Of a stretch of 64,000 nt of DNA, positions 9,970 to 18,732 are shown piece by piece (positions within the stretch are counted from its first letter, which is position 1; each line of letters opens with the position of its first letter). The notes under the pieces are model-generated. The model was not told where the DNA came from. It did no database searches and worked only from the letters and a program-made list of their open reading frames with translations. A program made the position numbers and the translations under genes. Origin of the DNA: Aphanothece cf. minutissima CCALA 015 (lineage in GTDB: Bacteria; Cyanobacteriota; Cyanobacteriia; PCC-6307; Cyanobiaceae); contig PVWP01000012.1 in NCBI GenBank assembly GCA_003003925.1, positions 1-64,000 on the forward strand. The letters are read 5' to 3'.

Positions 9970-11070
9970 ATGGGAACCGTGCTGGCGGGGCTGCTGGGGC
10001 TGGCCCTGGGCTGGCTGCTGGCACGCCGCAGCGACAGGCCCGGCCGCACCGTTGCCGGGCTGTCCCTCCGGCAGCTGATGCGCTGGATCGACGCCGCTCC
10101 CGATGGCTGGGTGATCCTCGACAGCACCGACCACATCCAGCTGATCAACCCGCGGGCCGAACGGCTGCTGGAGGCCCCCGGAGCGGGGCTGCGGCGCCAG
10201 GAACCCCTGGAGCGGGTCTGCCGCTCCAGCGAACTGGAGGAGGTGGTCCGCAACACCCGGCGACGGGAGCGGCCCCAGCGGCTCGACTGGGAGCTCGGCG
10301 ACCAGCAGCTGGCGGTCTTTGCCCTCCCCGGTGAGGGCGGCTGGGTGGCGCTGCTGCTCCTGAGTCGTCGTTCGCTCGAAGCCCAGCTGGAGCAGCAGGA
10401 GCGTTGGGTCAGCGATGTGGCCCACGAGCTCAAGACGCCCCTCACGGCCCTGTTGCTGGTGGGCGACAGCCTCGCCGCCCACGTCAACGACGCCAATGCC
10501 GTGCTGGTGGAACGGCTGCAGCGGGAGCTGCTGCGGCTGCAGCGGCTCGTGGGCGACCTGATGGAACTCTCCCGGCTGGAGAACACCCTGCCCGAGGGGG
10601 TGCGCCGCCGTGGCCGGGTCGAGCTGCCCCAGCTGGTGCTGCAGGTCTGGCTGGGCCTGCGGCCCCTGGCCGAACGGCGCTCCATTCGCCTCGCGCTCAG
10701 TGCCGAGGGGGACCTGGCGGTGCTGGGGGATGGCTCGCGGCTGCACCGGGCCGTGCTCAACCTGCTGGACAATGCCCTGCGCTACAGCCCGGAGGAGGGC
10801 ACCGTGTGGGTGGAGATCGAAGCGACGGCGGGCTGGTGCCTGCTGACCGTGCGAGACGAGGGTCCCGGGCTCAGCGAGGACGACCTCGAGCACATGTTCG
10901 AGCGCTTCTACCGCGGTGATCCCTCCAGGGTGCGCAGCGATCGGGGGGGCAGCGGACTGGGCCTGGCGATCGTCCAGCAGATCGCCGTCACCCATGGCGG
11001 CCGCATCCAGGCCTCCAACCATCCCAGGGGCGGGGCAGTGATGGAGCTGTTCCTGCCCGTGATGGCCTGA
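9970..11070 (+). CDS. phoR: Sensor histidine kinase PhoR/SphS
   Basis: 366 residues: one N-terminal membrane segment (about residues 3-18), a PAS-like region (about 36-130), the H-box SDVAHELKTPLTAL with phosphorylated His152, N-box NLLDNALRYSP and G-boxes DEGPGLSEDD and GGSGLGLAIVQQ. This is the PhoR/SphS layout: a membrane-anchored kinase with PAS that senses phosphate status, in many bacteria through Pst/PhoU. It starts one base after the phoB stop. The aminotransferase gene begins two bases after its stop, so all three are probably co-transcribed. Confidence 0.88.
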   Translation: MGTVLAGLLGLALGWLLARRSDRPGRTVAGLSLRQLMRWIDAAPDGWVILDSTDHIQLINPRAERLLEAPGAGLRRQEPLERVCRSSELEEVVRNTRRRERPQRLDWELGDQQLAVFALPGEGGWVALLLLSRRSLEAQLEQQERWVSDVAHELKTPLTALLLVGDSLAAHVNDANAVLVERLQRELLRLQRLVGDLMELSRLENTLPEGVRRRGRVELPQLVLQVWLGLRPLAERRSIRLALSAEGDLAVLGDGSRLHRAVLNLLDNALRYSPEEGTVWVEIEATAGWCLLTVRDEGPGLSEDDLEHMFERFYRGDPSRVRSDRGGSGLGLAIVQQIAVTHGGRIQASNHPRGGAVMELFLPVMA

Positions 11071-11071
11071 G

Positions 11072-12277
11072 ATGGGGTGGACAGCTCCCAAGGCCGCGGG
11101 GCGGATGGCGGCGGTGGCCGATCCGGTGATCGCCCAGGTGGGGGCCCTGATGCGCCAGCGCCCGGATGTCCTCTCCCTGGCCCAGGGCATGGTCAGCTGG
11201 GCGCCCCCGGCGGCGGCGCGCCAGGCCGTCGCCCTGGCGCTGGCGGAGGCCGACCCGCGGCTTGACCGCTACGGCGCGATGCAGGGCGAGGAGGACCTGC
11301 TGGCGGCGGTCCGGCGGGAGCTCACCGAGGCGCGGGGGCTGGATCTGGAGGGCAGCGACCTGCTGGTGACCGCAGGCAGCAACATGGCCTTCCACGCCAT
11401 CGCCCAGGTGCTCTGCGACCCGGGCGACGAGGTGCTGCTGCCGCTGCCCTTCTATTTCAATCACGCCATGGCGATCCGCCTGGCCGGCGGCGTGCCCGTG
11501 CCGGTGGCGGCGGGGCTGGTGCCCGATCCCGGGCGGCTGGCGGCGGCGATCACCCCCCGCACCCGGGCCATCGTGACGATCTCTCCCAACAACCCCAGCG
11601 GTCTGGTGACGCCGCCGGAGGTGCTGGCGGCCATCAACCGCCTCTGCCACCACCATGGGCTGCTGCATGTGAGCGACGAGGCCTACGCCGACTTCCTCCA
11701 TGGGACGGTGCCCCATGGAAGTCCTGGCCGTCTGCCGGGCAGCGGGGCCCACACGGTGTCCCTGTTCTCCCTGTCGAAGGCCTACGGCATGGCCGGCTGG
11801 CGGGTGGGCTATGCGGCGGTGCCGCGCCAGCTGATGGGGGCGCTGGCCAAGGTCCAGGACACGGTGCTGATCTGTCCGCCCCTGGTGAGCCAGCGGGCGG
11901 CCCTGGCGGCCCTGGAGGCCGGCCCGGCCTGGTGCCGGCCCCACATCGCCGCCCTCGGCGAGCGGCGCCGGCAGCTGTTCGATGCGGTGGCCACCGCCCG
12001 CGCCGGCGGCCAGGCGGTGGAGCTGCTGGGCCCTCCTGACGGCGCCTTCTATGGGCTGCTGCGGTTCCCCTGCAGCCTGGGGGGCGCGTCGCTGCTGCGC
12101 CATCTGGTGCTGGGGCACGGTGTGGCCGCCCTGCCGGGCGACAGCTTCGGACTGCCCCAGGTCGGCGGGCAGTCCCTGCTGCGGCTCAGCTACGGCATGC
12201 TCGACGCCACCGCCCTGGCGGAGGCCCTGCGGCGCCTGTTCGAGGCGCTGGCGGCGCCTCAGGCCACCGGCGACTGA
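11072..12277 (+). CDS. Class I/II PLP-dependent aminotransferase
   Basis: The 401-residue protein has the fold-type I aminotransferase pattern: LSLAQGMVSWAPP near the N-terminus, VTAGSNMAFHAI (PLP phosphate loop), SPNNPSGLVTP, and the Schiff-base lysine Lys236 within SLSKAYGMAGWRVGY. The closest family is aspartate/methionine-type aminotransferases (kynurenine aminotransferase-like); the amino donor and acceptor cannot be told. It starts two bases after phoR and probably shares its transcript, though it has no evident phosphate role. It is convergent with the tonB-like operon, seven bases apart. Confidence 0.85.
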   Translation: MGWTAPKAAGRMAAVADPVIAQVGALMRQRPDVLSLAQGMVSWAPPAAARQAVALALAEADPRLDRYGAMQGEEDLLAAVRRELTEARGLDLEGSDLLVTAGSNMAFHAIAQVLCDPGDEVLLPLPFYFNHAMAIRLAGGVPVPVAAGLVPDPGRLAAAITPRTRAIVTISPNNPSGLVTPPEVLAAINRLCHHHGLLHVSDEAYADFLHGTVPHGSPGRLPGSGAHTVSLFSLSKAYGMAGWRVGYAAVPRQLMGALAKVQDTVLICPPLVSQRAALAALEAGPAWCRPHIAALGERRRQLFDAVATARAGGQAVELLGPPDGAFYGLLRFPCSLGGASLLRHLVLGHGVAALPGDSFGLPQVGGQSLLRLSYGMLDATALAEALRRLFEALAAPQATGD

Positions 12278-12283
12278 TCCGCC

Positions 12284-13081
12284 TCAGGGCTTGGCCCCGG
12301 CGGCACGGCTGTCCCCTCCGCTCCGGCTGCCTTCTCCGCCACGGCTGTCGCCTGCGCCACGGCTGTCGCCTGCGGCCCGGCTGTCGCCTGCGGCCCGGCT
12401 GTCGCCTGCGGCCCGGCTGTCGCCCGCGGCCGCCAGCAGCCAGAAGGTGCTGCCATCCGGCCACAGCAGCAGCACCTTGCCGCCGGCGAGCACGGCGAGG
12501 GGGTCGCTGGAGGCCAGACCGGCGCTGCGGGCTCTGGCGAGCGGCAGTCGCCGCAGTTCCATTCCCTCCGGAGCGGTGGCGATCCCGGCGGGGGCCTCCC
12601 GGGTGGGCGTCGCCTGCTCCCACAGCGCCGTAACGGCGCTGGCCTCGGCCGCCTCGAGCGCCCTGGCCTGCAGGGCCAGGGCGAGCATCCGGGTCGCCGC
12701 CAGCTCCGGGCCCGTCCTGGCGCCGGCGCGCTCCCGGCCAGCTCCCGGCGGCGCCGGCGTGCCGGCCGCTGCCCGGGCACGGGCCGCGCCCCTGTCGGCC
12801 CCGCGACGCGGTTGCGCCGGCAGATCCGTCGGCGGGGGCGGCGGCAGGGCACTGAGCGGGGGCAGGGGCAGGGCCGCCAGGGCCGGCTCCCGCGCCTGCT
12901 GGCGGCTGAACCGCAGCAATTCCGGAGTGTCATCCGCCGGTGGGGCCGCCGCAGCGGGTGCTGTGCTGGCGGGCGGACGCAGGGCCGCCACAACGAGAAG
13001 TCCGTTCAGGGCCAGGGCCCCCAGCAGGGGCAGGCGCAGATGGCGCCAACGGGGGAAGCGGAAGCTGGCCTTGATGGTCAT
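12284..13081 (-). CDS. TonB-like energy-transfer protein with AAGDSR hexapeptide tail
   Basis: 265 residues: a basic N-terminus, one membrane anchor (about residues 17-36), and a Pro/Ala-rich spacer including PLPPLSALPPPPPTDLP. That is the TonB plan, and the gene is last in an exbB-exbD-exbD operon with its start overlapping the preceding stop by 4 bases. The usual TonB C-terminal domain that contacts outer-membrane receptors is not recognisable. A short hydrophobic block (KVLLLWPDGSTFWLL) leads into four perfect and three degenerate AAGDSR repeats (residues 218-259). The partner is unknown; no TonB-dependent receptor lies nearby. Function as a TonB analogue is inference. Confidence 0.55.
   Translation of the reverse strand: MTIKASFRFPRWRHLRLPLLGALALNGLLVVAALRPPASTAPAAAAPPADDTPELLRFSRQQAREPALAALPLPPLSALPPPPPTDLPAQPRRGADRGAARARAAAGTPAPPGAGRERAGARTGPELAATRMLALALQARALEAAEASAVTALWEQATPTREAPAGIATAPEGMELRRLPLARARSAGLASSDPLAVLAGGKVLLLWPDGSTFWLLAAAGDSRAAGDSRAAGDSRAAGDSRGAGDSRGGEGSRSGGDSRAAGAKP
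12287..12430 (-). repeat. 18-bp tandem repeat encoding AAGDSR
   Basis: Eight consecutive 18-base units, the first four (12359-12430) coding identically for AAGDSR on the minus strand, the rest degenerating to GAGDSR, GGEGSR, SGGDSR and AAGAKP. The repeat forms the last 48 residues of the TonB-like protein and is a likely length-polymorphic tract. Confidence 0.85.
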
Positions 13082-13443
13082 GGCAGCTGCAGCTCCAGGG
13101 GCAGGTCGGAACGGCCCAGGCGCTCCATCAGCTGCTGCACCGATCCCCAGGGGACGTCTCGATCAGGGATCAGACGAAGGGTCGGCTGGCCGGGGCCATC
13201 CTGGAGCCGCTGGAGCACGGCGGCCAGCTGCCCGGGCGGGACCGGCTGGTTCCAGAGCCGCAGCCGGCCGTCGACGTCCAGGTGCAGGCTGACGACCCCC
13301 TGGTGGGCCGGACGCTGGGCCAGCCGCTGGGGCACCAGCACCAGGGCCAGGGACAGCAGGGCCAGTCCGGTGGCCATGGCCCCGAGGGCCACGGCGTCAA
13401 GGGCGGCCCCCCAGGCAGGTGTCTGGCCGGTGTCGGCGTTCAT
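13078..13443 (-). CDS. ExbD/TolR-type protein, second copy
   Basis: 121 residues with a single N-terminal membrane helix (AVALGAMATGLALLSLALVLV) and a small periplasmic domain (VVSLHLDVDGRLRLWNQPVPP ... LRLIPDRDVPWGSVQQLMERL), the ExbD/TolR layout. ExbD-type subunits pair with ExbB to use the proton gradient. The conserved transmembrane Asp of ExbD is hard to place; an Asp occurs just before the helix. Its start overlaps the stop of the first ExbD copy by 4 bases, and its stop overlaps the tonB-like start by 4 bases. Confidence 0.7.
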   Translation of the reverse strand: MNADTGQTPAWGAALDAVALGAMATGLALLSLALVLVPQRLAQRPAHQGVVSLHLDVDGRLRLWNQPVPPGQLAAVLQRLQDGPGQPTLRLIPDRDVPWGSVQQLMERLGRSDLPLELQLP

Positions 13444-13793
13444 GGCCCTGCCTCCGGCAGCGCCAGCCCCACCGGCCGGGGGCTGATCGAACGCAGGTGG
13501 GCCAGGGACCGGGCCACCTCGCCCAGGGGAAGGCGGGCCGCCGGCAGGAAGTGGATCTCGCTGCCGGCCGGCTGGGAGCCCAGCAGGCCCGGCAGCCGGC
13601 CGCGGGAGACGGGTTCCCCGTTCACGAACCAGCGATCGCCCGGCGCCTGCACGACCCAGACGGCGCCCGTCAGGGACGGGCCACCCGGCGGCCGCAGCCG
13701 CGGCTGGCGCTGCCGGGCCAGGTCGGCCAGCGCCGCCACCGACCCGCACAGCAGCAGGGTCAACCCCACGAGGGCGGCAAGGGCGTGGTTCAT
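13440..13793 (-). CDS. ExbD/TolR-like protein, first copy
   Basis: 117 residues: an N-terminal membrane helix (HALAALVGLTLLLCGSVAALA) followed by a small domain with the phrase APGDRWFVNGEPVSRGRLPGLL, comparable to the ExbD motif on required output and element number. It sits between exbB and the second ExbD copy, with ATGA overlaps on both sides. Two dissimilar ExbD proteins in one operon could form a hetero-oligomer with ExbB. Assigned mainly from layout and operon position, since sequence is divergent. Confidence 0.6.
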   Translation of the reverse strand: MNHALAALVGLTLLLCGSVAALADLARQRQPRLRPPGGPSLTGAVWVVQAPGDRWFVNGEPVSRGRLPGLLGSQPAGSEIHFLPAARLPLGEVARSLAHLRSISPRPVGLALPEAGP

Positions 13794-14287
13794 GCCGGCG
13801 GTGCCCAGGCACGGCCGAGCCGCTGCAGCCGCAGGCACTGGCTGCGCCGCAGCCACTGGTTGGCGAACAGCCCGGTGCTGGCGATCAGGCTGAGGATCAG
13901 CCCCAGGGCCGTGCTCAGCAACACCTGGCCGAATCCGGCCAGGTTGGCCCCGGCCGGCAGCAGCAGCTGGGGGCCGAGGCTGGCGAGCACCTGCATCAGA
14001 CCGAGCACGGTGCCCACCAGCCCCAGCAGCGGGGCCAGCACGATGGCCGCCTGCAGCAGCGGTTCGCCGAAGCGCATCTCCAGCTCCCAGTCCTCCAGCA
14101 GACGTCCGGCGGCCGGCCCCCCGTGGTCGGCCAGCACCCGCTCCCACTGCTGGCGGCGGGAGGCGCGGCCGCGCCACCACGACCACCAGTACCGCCCCCG
14201 GTCGATCACCACCGTCACCACGGCGATGGAGAGCAGCAGCAGCAGCAGGGCGATGGGTCCATGGATCCCGGGGACCGGTGTCTTCAC
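13790..14287 (-). CDS. exbB: ExbB/TolQ/MotA-family proton channel protein
   Basis: The 165-residue protein has three hydrophobic stretches and the family core APLLGLVGTVLGLMQVLASLG followed by STALGLILSLIASTGLFANQW. ExbB forms the pentameric proton channel that, with ExbD, energises TonB. It is shorter than typical ExbB (about 220-240 residues). The start is GTG at 14287; the stop overlaps the first ExbD start by 4 bases. It heads the four-gene minus-strand operon; the promoter must lie in the 135 bases before cysK, which is divergent. Confidence 0.82.
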   Translation of the reverse strand: MKTPVPGIHGPIALLLLLLSIAVVTVVIDRGRYWWSWWRGRASRRQQWERVLADHGGPAAGRLLEDWELEMRFGEPLLQAAIVLAPLLGLVGTVLGLMQVLASLGPQLLLPAGANLAGFGQVLLSTALGLILSLIASTGLFANQWLRRSQCLRLQRLGRAWAPPA

Positions 14288-14422
14288 CCCTGACGACGCT
14301 GCATCCGATGGGGGCGATGGTATGGGCCGACGTCGCCCGGACGACGTGCCCCAGCTGCTTGACAGTCCCCGGGGATCGGACGCTGACTAAGGTGCCCATG
14401 GACCGGATCCAGAGGGAGCGCC

Positions 14423-15403
<981 letters not shown>

Positions 15404-15440
15404 CCCCACCGACCGATCGAGTGCTGCGAGGCCACCGCCG

Positions 15441-15875
15441 ATGAGTTACCTGCGTCAGATCATGCAGCGGCTCCATGACCGCAGCACCGCTCCGGTCCCG
15501 GTCGATCGCTCCGGGGACCCTGCCGTGCTGGAGGAGCACCTGACCCTCTATGCCGCCCGTCTCGAGGACTGCAGCGACGCCATGCTGCACTACGAGGCCG
15601 CCTGGCTGGAGCAGCACATCGAGACCCTCGAACTCTGCGCCCGGCAGCCGACGATGCTCGCCAGCGCCGGGGGGGGCGAGCGGGTCGAGCGGCTGCTGCA
15701 GGAGAGCCTGCGCTTCCGCCAGCTGCTGGAGCGCTGCCGGGCGGCCAGGGGGCTGACGGGGGAAGGGGTGCGGGCCGCCGTGGTGGCCAGCGAACATGCC
15801 TGGGAACTGTCCGACCCGGGACTCCGCCGGGCCTGGGGCTTCCCCGCCGACCCCTGCAGCGGTCCCGGGGCCTGA
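15441..15875 (+). CDS. Hypothetical helical protein
   Basis: A 144-residue soluble protein, rich in Glu, Arg and Leu and probably all helical (LEEHLTLYAARLEDCSDAML, RVERLLQESLRFRQLLERC). I do not recognise a family. It has no signal peptide or membrane segment. It follows cysK on the same strand after 37 bases and precedes a ferredoxin gene by 96 bases. Codon usage matches its neighbours, which supports it being a real gene. Confidence 0.6.
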   Translation: MSYLRQIMQRLHDRSTAPVPVDRSGDPAVLEEHLTLYAARLEDCSDAMLHYEAAWLEQHIETLELCARQPTMLASAGGGERVERLLQESLRFRQLLERCRAARGLTGEGVRAAVVASEHAWELSDPGLRRAWGFPADPCSGPGA

Positions 15876-15971
15876 TCGCCGCGCGTGTCCGCCCGCGCAC
15901 CCTGTTCGCTGCGATACATACCGCCGCCCGAGGTTCCCCCAAGGATTGGCTGATCGTCCTCCTGCGGCACC

Positions 15972-16253
15972 ATGGCTAGCTTCACAATCAGCCTGGAAGG
16001 AGGGACATCCTTCACCTGTCCCGACGACACCTACATCCTCGACGCGGCCGAGGAGCAGGGCATCGATCTTCCCTATTCCTGCCGCGCCGGGGCCTGCAGC
16101 ACCTGCGCCGGCAAGATCCTCTCCGGCAGCGTCGACCAGTCCGACCAGAGCTTCCTCGACGATGACCAGATCGGCGAAGGCTTCGCCCTGCTCTGCGTCA
16201 GCTACCCCCTCTCCGACTGCACCATCCAGCCGGGGGTGGAAGAGGAGCTCTGA
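15972..16253 (+). CDS. Plant-type [2Fe-2S] ferredoxin
   Basis: 93 residues with the plant-type cluster ligands Cys37, Cys42, Cys45 ([14 protein letters not shown]) and Cys75 ([12 protein letters not shown]). This is the spacing of photosynthetic ferredoxins that carry electrons from photosystem I to FNR, nitrite reductase and bilin reductases. The acidic C-terminus (VEEEL) suits interaction with such partners. It differs somewhat from the major PetF, so it may be a secondary isoform. ATG 15972 is the only plausible start. The neighbouring glutathione reductase is convergent. Confidence 0.93.
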   Translation: MASFTISLEGGTSFTCPDDTYILDAAEEQGIDLPYSCRAGACSTCAGKILSGSVDQSDQSFLDDDQIGEGFALLCVSYPLSDCTIQPGVEEEL

Positions 16254-16268
16254 TCGTCCCGGTCCCGT

Positions 16269-17627
16269 TCAGCCGGCCATGGTGACGAACTCCTCGGCCA
16301 CCGAGGGATGCAGCGCCATGGTGCGGTCGAAATCGGCCTTGGTGGCGCCCATGCCGATGGCGATCGCCGCCATCTGAATGATTTCGGCGCTGTGCTCGCC
16401 CACCATGTGGCAACCCACCACCCGGTCGGTGGCGGCCTCCACGATCAGCTTCAGCAGCACACGGGGGCCCCGGGCCGGCAGGGCCTGGGCCATGGGGCGG
16501 AAGCGGGCCCGGTGCACCCGGATGCCCTCGGCACCGAAGCGCTCGATCGCCGCCTCCTCGCTCAGCCCCACCCCGGCCAGTTCCGGCTGGCTGAAGACGG
16601 CGCTGGCCACCAGGTCGTGGTTCACCTGGCGGGGCTTGTTGCCGTAGACGGTGTCGGCGAAGGCGCGGCCTTCATCCACCGCCACCGGGGTGAGGTTGAT
16701 GCGGTCGGTCACGTCGCCGACGGCATGGATGTGGGGCACGTTGGTGGTCTGGTCGGCATCCACCGGGATGCGGTGCCCTTCCACCGCCACCCCGGCGCAC
16801 TCCAGCTGCAGGCCCTCGAGGAAGGGCCGGCGGCCCGTGGCCAGCAGCACGCCGCCGCAGGGCAGCAGCTCGCCGCTCTGGGTGACCACCTCCAGGGCGC
16901 CGGGGACGCCGGTGATGGCGGCGGGGCTGTGGGCGAAGCGGATCTCGATGCCTTCGGCCTCCATGGCCTCCTGCACGGCGGCGGAGGCCTCCCGGTCGAA
17001 GCCCCGCAGCAGGTGGTCGCCCCGCACCAGCAGGGTCACCGCCACGCCCAGGCCATGCAGGATGCAGGCGAATTCACAGGCAATGAAGCCCGCCCCCACC
17101 ACCACCACCTGGTCCGGGAAGCGCTCCTGCAGGAACATGTCGTCGCTCACCCAGCCCAGTTCGGCCCCGGGGAAGCTGGGACGGTGCGGCCGGCCACCGG
17201 CGGCGATCAGGATCCGTTCCCCCTTGAGCCGACGGGTGGTCTCGCCACCCTGGACGATATCGATGTGGTGGGGATCGGCGAAGCGGCCCCAGCCCCGCAC
17301 CAGCTGGACGCCCGCCTTCTCCAGCAGGCCGATATGGAGCTCATTGAGCCGGTCCACCTCGCGGCGCACGTTGGCAAGCAGCACCGAGGCATCCGGCCGG
17401 AAGCCCTCCAGCTGCCAGCCGTAGCTGGCCGCATCGCCGAGCAGGTGGCGGTAGGCCGAGCCGTAGACCAGCAGCTTCTTGGGCACGCAGCCGCGGATCA
17501 CGCAGGTGCCCCCCACCCGGTCGCCCTCCACGATCGCCACGGAGGCCCCGTAGGAGGCAGCCCGTTTGGCGGCGGCCAGGCCACCGGAGCCCGCCCCGAG
17601 GACGATCAGATCGAAGCAGTCGGTCAT
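16269..17627 (-). CDS. gor: Glutathione reductase
   Basis: 452 residues of a class I flavoprotein disulfide reductase: FAD motif LGAGSGGLAAAKRAA, redox-active pair Cys42/Cys47 in GGTCVIRGCVPKKL, NAD(P)-binding VVVVGAGFIACEFACIL, and the C-terminal catalytic HPSVAEE. The CVIRGCVPKKL form is typical of glutathione reductase rather than dihydrolipoamide dehydrogenase. It reduces oxidised glutathione with NADPH. Its start overlaps the pentapeptide-repeat stop by 4 bases, so the two are co-translated. Confidence 0.92.
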   Translation of the reverse strand: MTDCFDLIVLGAGSGGLAAAKRAASYGASVAIVEGDRVGGTCVIRGCVPKKLLVYGSAYRHLLGDAASYGWQLEGFRPDASVLLANVRREVDRLNELHIGLLEKAGVQLVRGWGRFADPHHIDIVQGGETTRRLKGERILIAAGGRPHRPSFPGAELGWVSDDMFLQERFPDQVVVVGAGFIACEFACILHGLGVAVTLLVRGDHLLRGFDREASAAVQEAMEAEGIEIRFAHSPAAITGVPGALEVVTQSGELLPCGGVLLATGRRPFLEGLQLECAGVAVEGHRIPVDADQTTNVPHIHAVGDVTDRINLTPVAVDEGRAFADTVYGNKPRQVNHDLVASAVFSQPELAGVGLSEEAAIERFGAEGIRVHRARFRPMAQALPARGPRVLLKLIVEAATDRVVGCHMVGEHSAEIIQMAAIAIGMGATKADFDRTMALHPSVAEEFVTMAG

Positions 17628-18304
17628 GGCAGCAGGGCGTCGTGGAGCAGGGTGCCTTCCAGCATGGCGTCCCGGAGATCGGTGTCCCGCAGGTCGCAGC
17701 CGCTCAGATCGGCCTCGCGCAGGTCGGCGCCTCCCATGTTGGTGCCGTAGAGGCAGGCACCGCGCAGATCACTCCCCTGCAGCAGGGCCCCCTGCATCTG
17801 GGCGAAGCTGAGGTCGGCCCCCTGGAAATCGGCTCCGCCCAGGTCGGTGCGCTGGTCGAGTCCACCGCGGAAGTCGGCCTCCACCAGCCGGGTGGCTCGC
17901 CAGCGGCTGTGGGCCCCGAGCACCCCCCGCAGGCAGCAGCGGTGCATCAGGGCGGCGCCGAAATCGGCCCCCTGCAGCCGGGCCGACGAGAGGTCGGCGT
18001 CGTGCCAGAAGGAGCCGCCGGCCTTGAGATCGGAGAGGTCGGCCCCCCAGAGCAGGGCCTGCTGGAAGCAGGCGGCCTCCACGTTCGCTCCCGCCAGCCG
18101 GGCGTGGCCGAAGCGGCCTTCCTTGAAGCAGCCGCCGCTCAGGTCGCAGTCACCGAGATCCAGCGCCACGCCATCGAGATCCCCCAGCCGCAGGCCGGCA
18201 AAGTGGCGGCGGCCCCCGGCCAGGGCGCGTTTGAGGGCGTCCAGATCGGCGGGGAGGTCGTCCGGCAGGTCGGCGGGACGGTCAGAGGATGGCCGCAAGG
18301 GCAT
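17624..18304 (-). CDS. Pentapeptide-repeat protein
   Basis: 226 residues dominated by A(D/N)LxX pentapeptides, for example GADLSDLKAG, LSSARLQGADFGAAL, GGADFQGADLSFAQM, GGADLREADLSGCDLRDTDL. This builds a right-handed quadrilateral beta-helix. No signal peptide is present. Such proteins are abundant in cyanobacteria, usually of unknown role. It lies between an ArsR regulator gene (overlapping by 23 bases) and glutathione reductase in the same minus-strand run. Confidence 0.85.
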   Translation of the reverse strand: MPLRPSSDRPADLPDDLPADLDALKRALAGGRRHFAGLRLGDLDGVALDLGDCDLSGGCFKEGRFGHARLAGANVEAACFQQALLWGADLSDLKAGGSFWHDADLSSARLQGADFGAALMHRCCLRGVLGAHSRWRATRLVEADFRGGLDQRTDLGGADFQGADLSFAQMQGALLQGSDLRGACLYGTNMGGADLREADLSGCDLRDTDLRDAMLEGTLLHDALLP

Positions 18305-18587
18305 CGAGTTGCTGGCGGCGGGAGGCGAGCATCAGTTTCCGGGCCTGGGCCAGGAGCTGGAAGACGCCCTTGTCGATCACTTCATAGAACACCAGGCTGC
18401 CTTCGGGACGGCGGCGCACCACCCCGGCGATGGTCAGCAGCTTGAGGTGCTTGGACACCAGGGCCTGGCTGAGGCCGGTCTTCTCGACGACGGCGGTGAC
18501 GTTGAGCGGCCCCTGGCGCAGGGTCTCGAGCACGGTGAGCCGGTTGGGCTCGGAGAACACCTTGAAGTAGTCGGCCAGAGATTCCAT
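18282..18587 (-). CDS. ArsR-family winged-helix repressor without cysteines
   Basis: 101 residues from ATG 18587, with the ArsR core YFKVFSEPNRLTVLETLRQGPLNVTAV and recognition helix LSQALVSKHLKLLTIAG. ArsR proteins are usually metal- or redox-responsive repressors, but this one has no Cys, so a Cys-thiol sensor or As/Cd/Pb site is ruled out. It is divergent from acsF; the 145-base gap holds four TCACGT half-sites that are natural operator candidates. It probably controls the acsF-ADO genes and itself. A longer frame upstream would swallow the intergenic region and was not used. Confidence 0.8.
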   Translation of the reverse strand: MESLADYFKVFSEPNRLTVLETLRQGPLNVTAVVEKTGLSQALVSKHLKLLTIAGVVRRRPEGSLVFYEVIDKGVFQLLAQARKLMLASRRQQLDALAAIL

Positions 18588-18653
18588 CGACCGCCGCGCA
18601 GCCCGTGAACGGCTGAGGTTACCACGCTTGCATCTCAGACTGTTGATACAGAA

Positions 18654-18715
18654 ACGTGAAACCACAGGTCTGCGACACCTGGATCACGTAGTATCACGTT
18701 GTCGTTATGACGTGA
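18654..18715. promoter_or_regulatory. Cluster of four TCACGT/ACGTGA half-sites between arsR and acsF
   Basis: ACGTGA at 18654, TCACGT at 18684 and at 18694, and ACGTGA at 18710 form direct and inverted repeats. The best dyad, 18694-18715, has 6-base arms and a 10-base spacer. It ends 17 bases before the acsF ATG, where a bound repressor would block transcription or initiation. The ArsR protein encoded next door is the likely binder. Confidence 0.55.
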
Positions 18716-18732
18716 ACCAGCGTCGCTCCCTG

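Noticed and set aside
12350..12440. Possible CRISPR-like repeat
   Set aside because: The 18-base units are contiguous without spacers and stay in frame as AAGDSR, so it is a coding tandem repeat.
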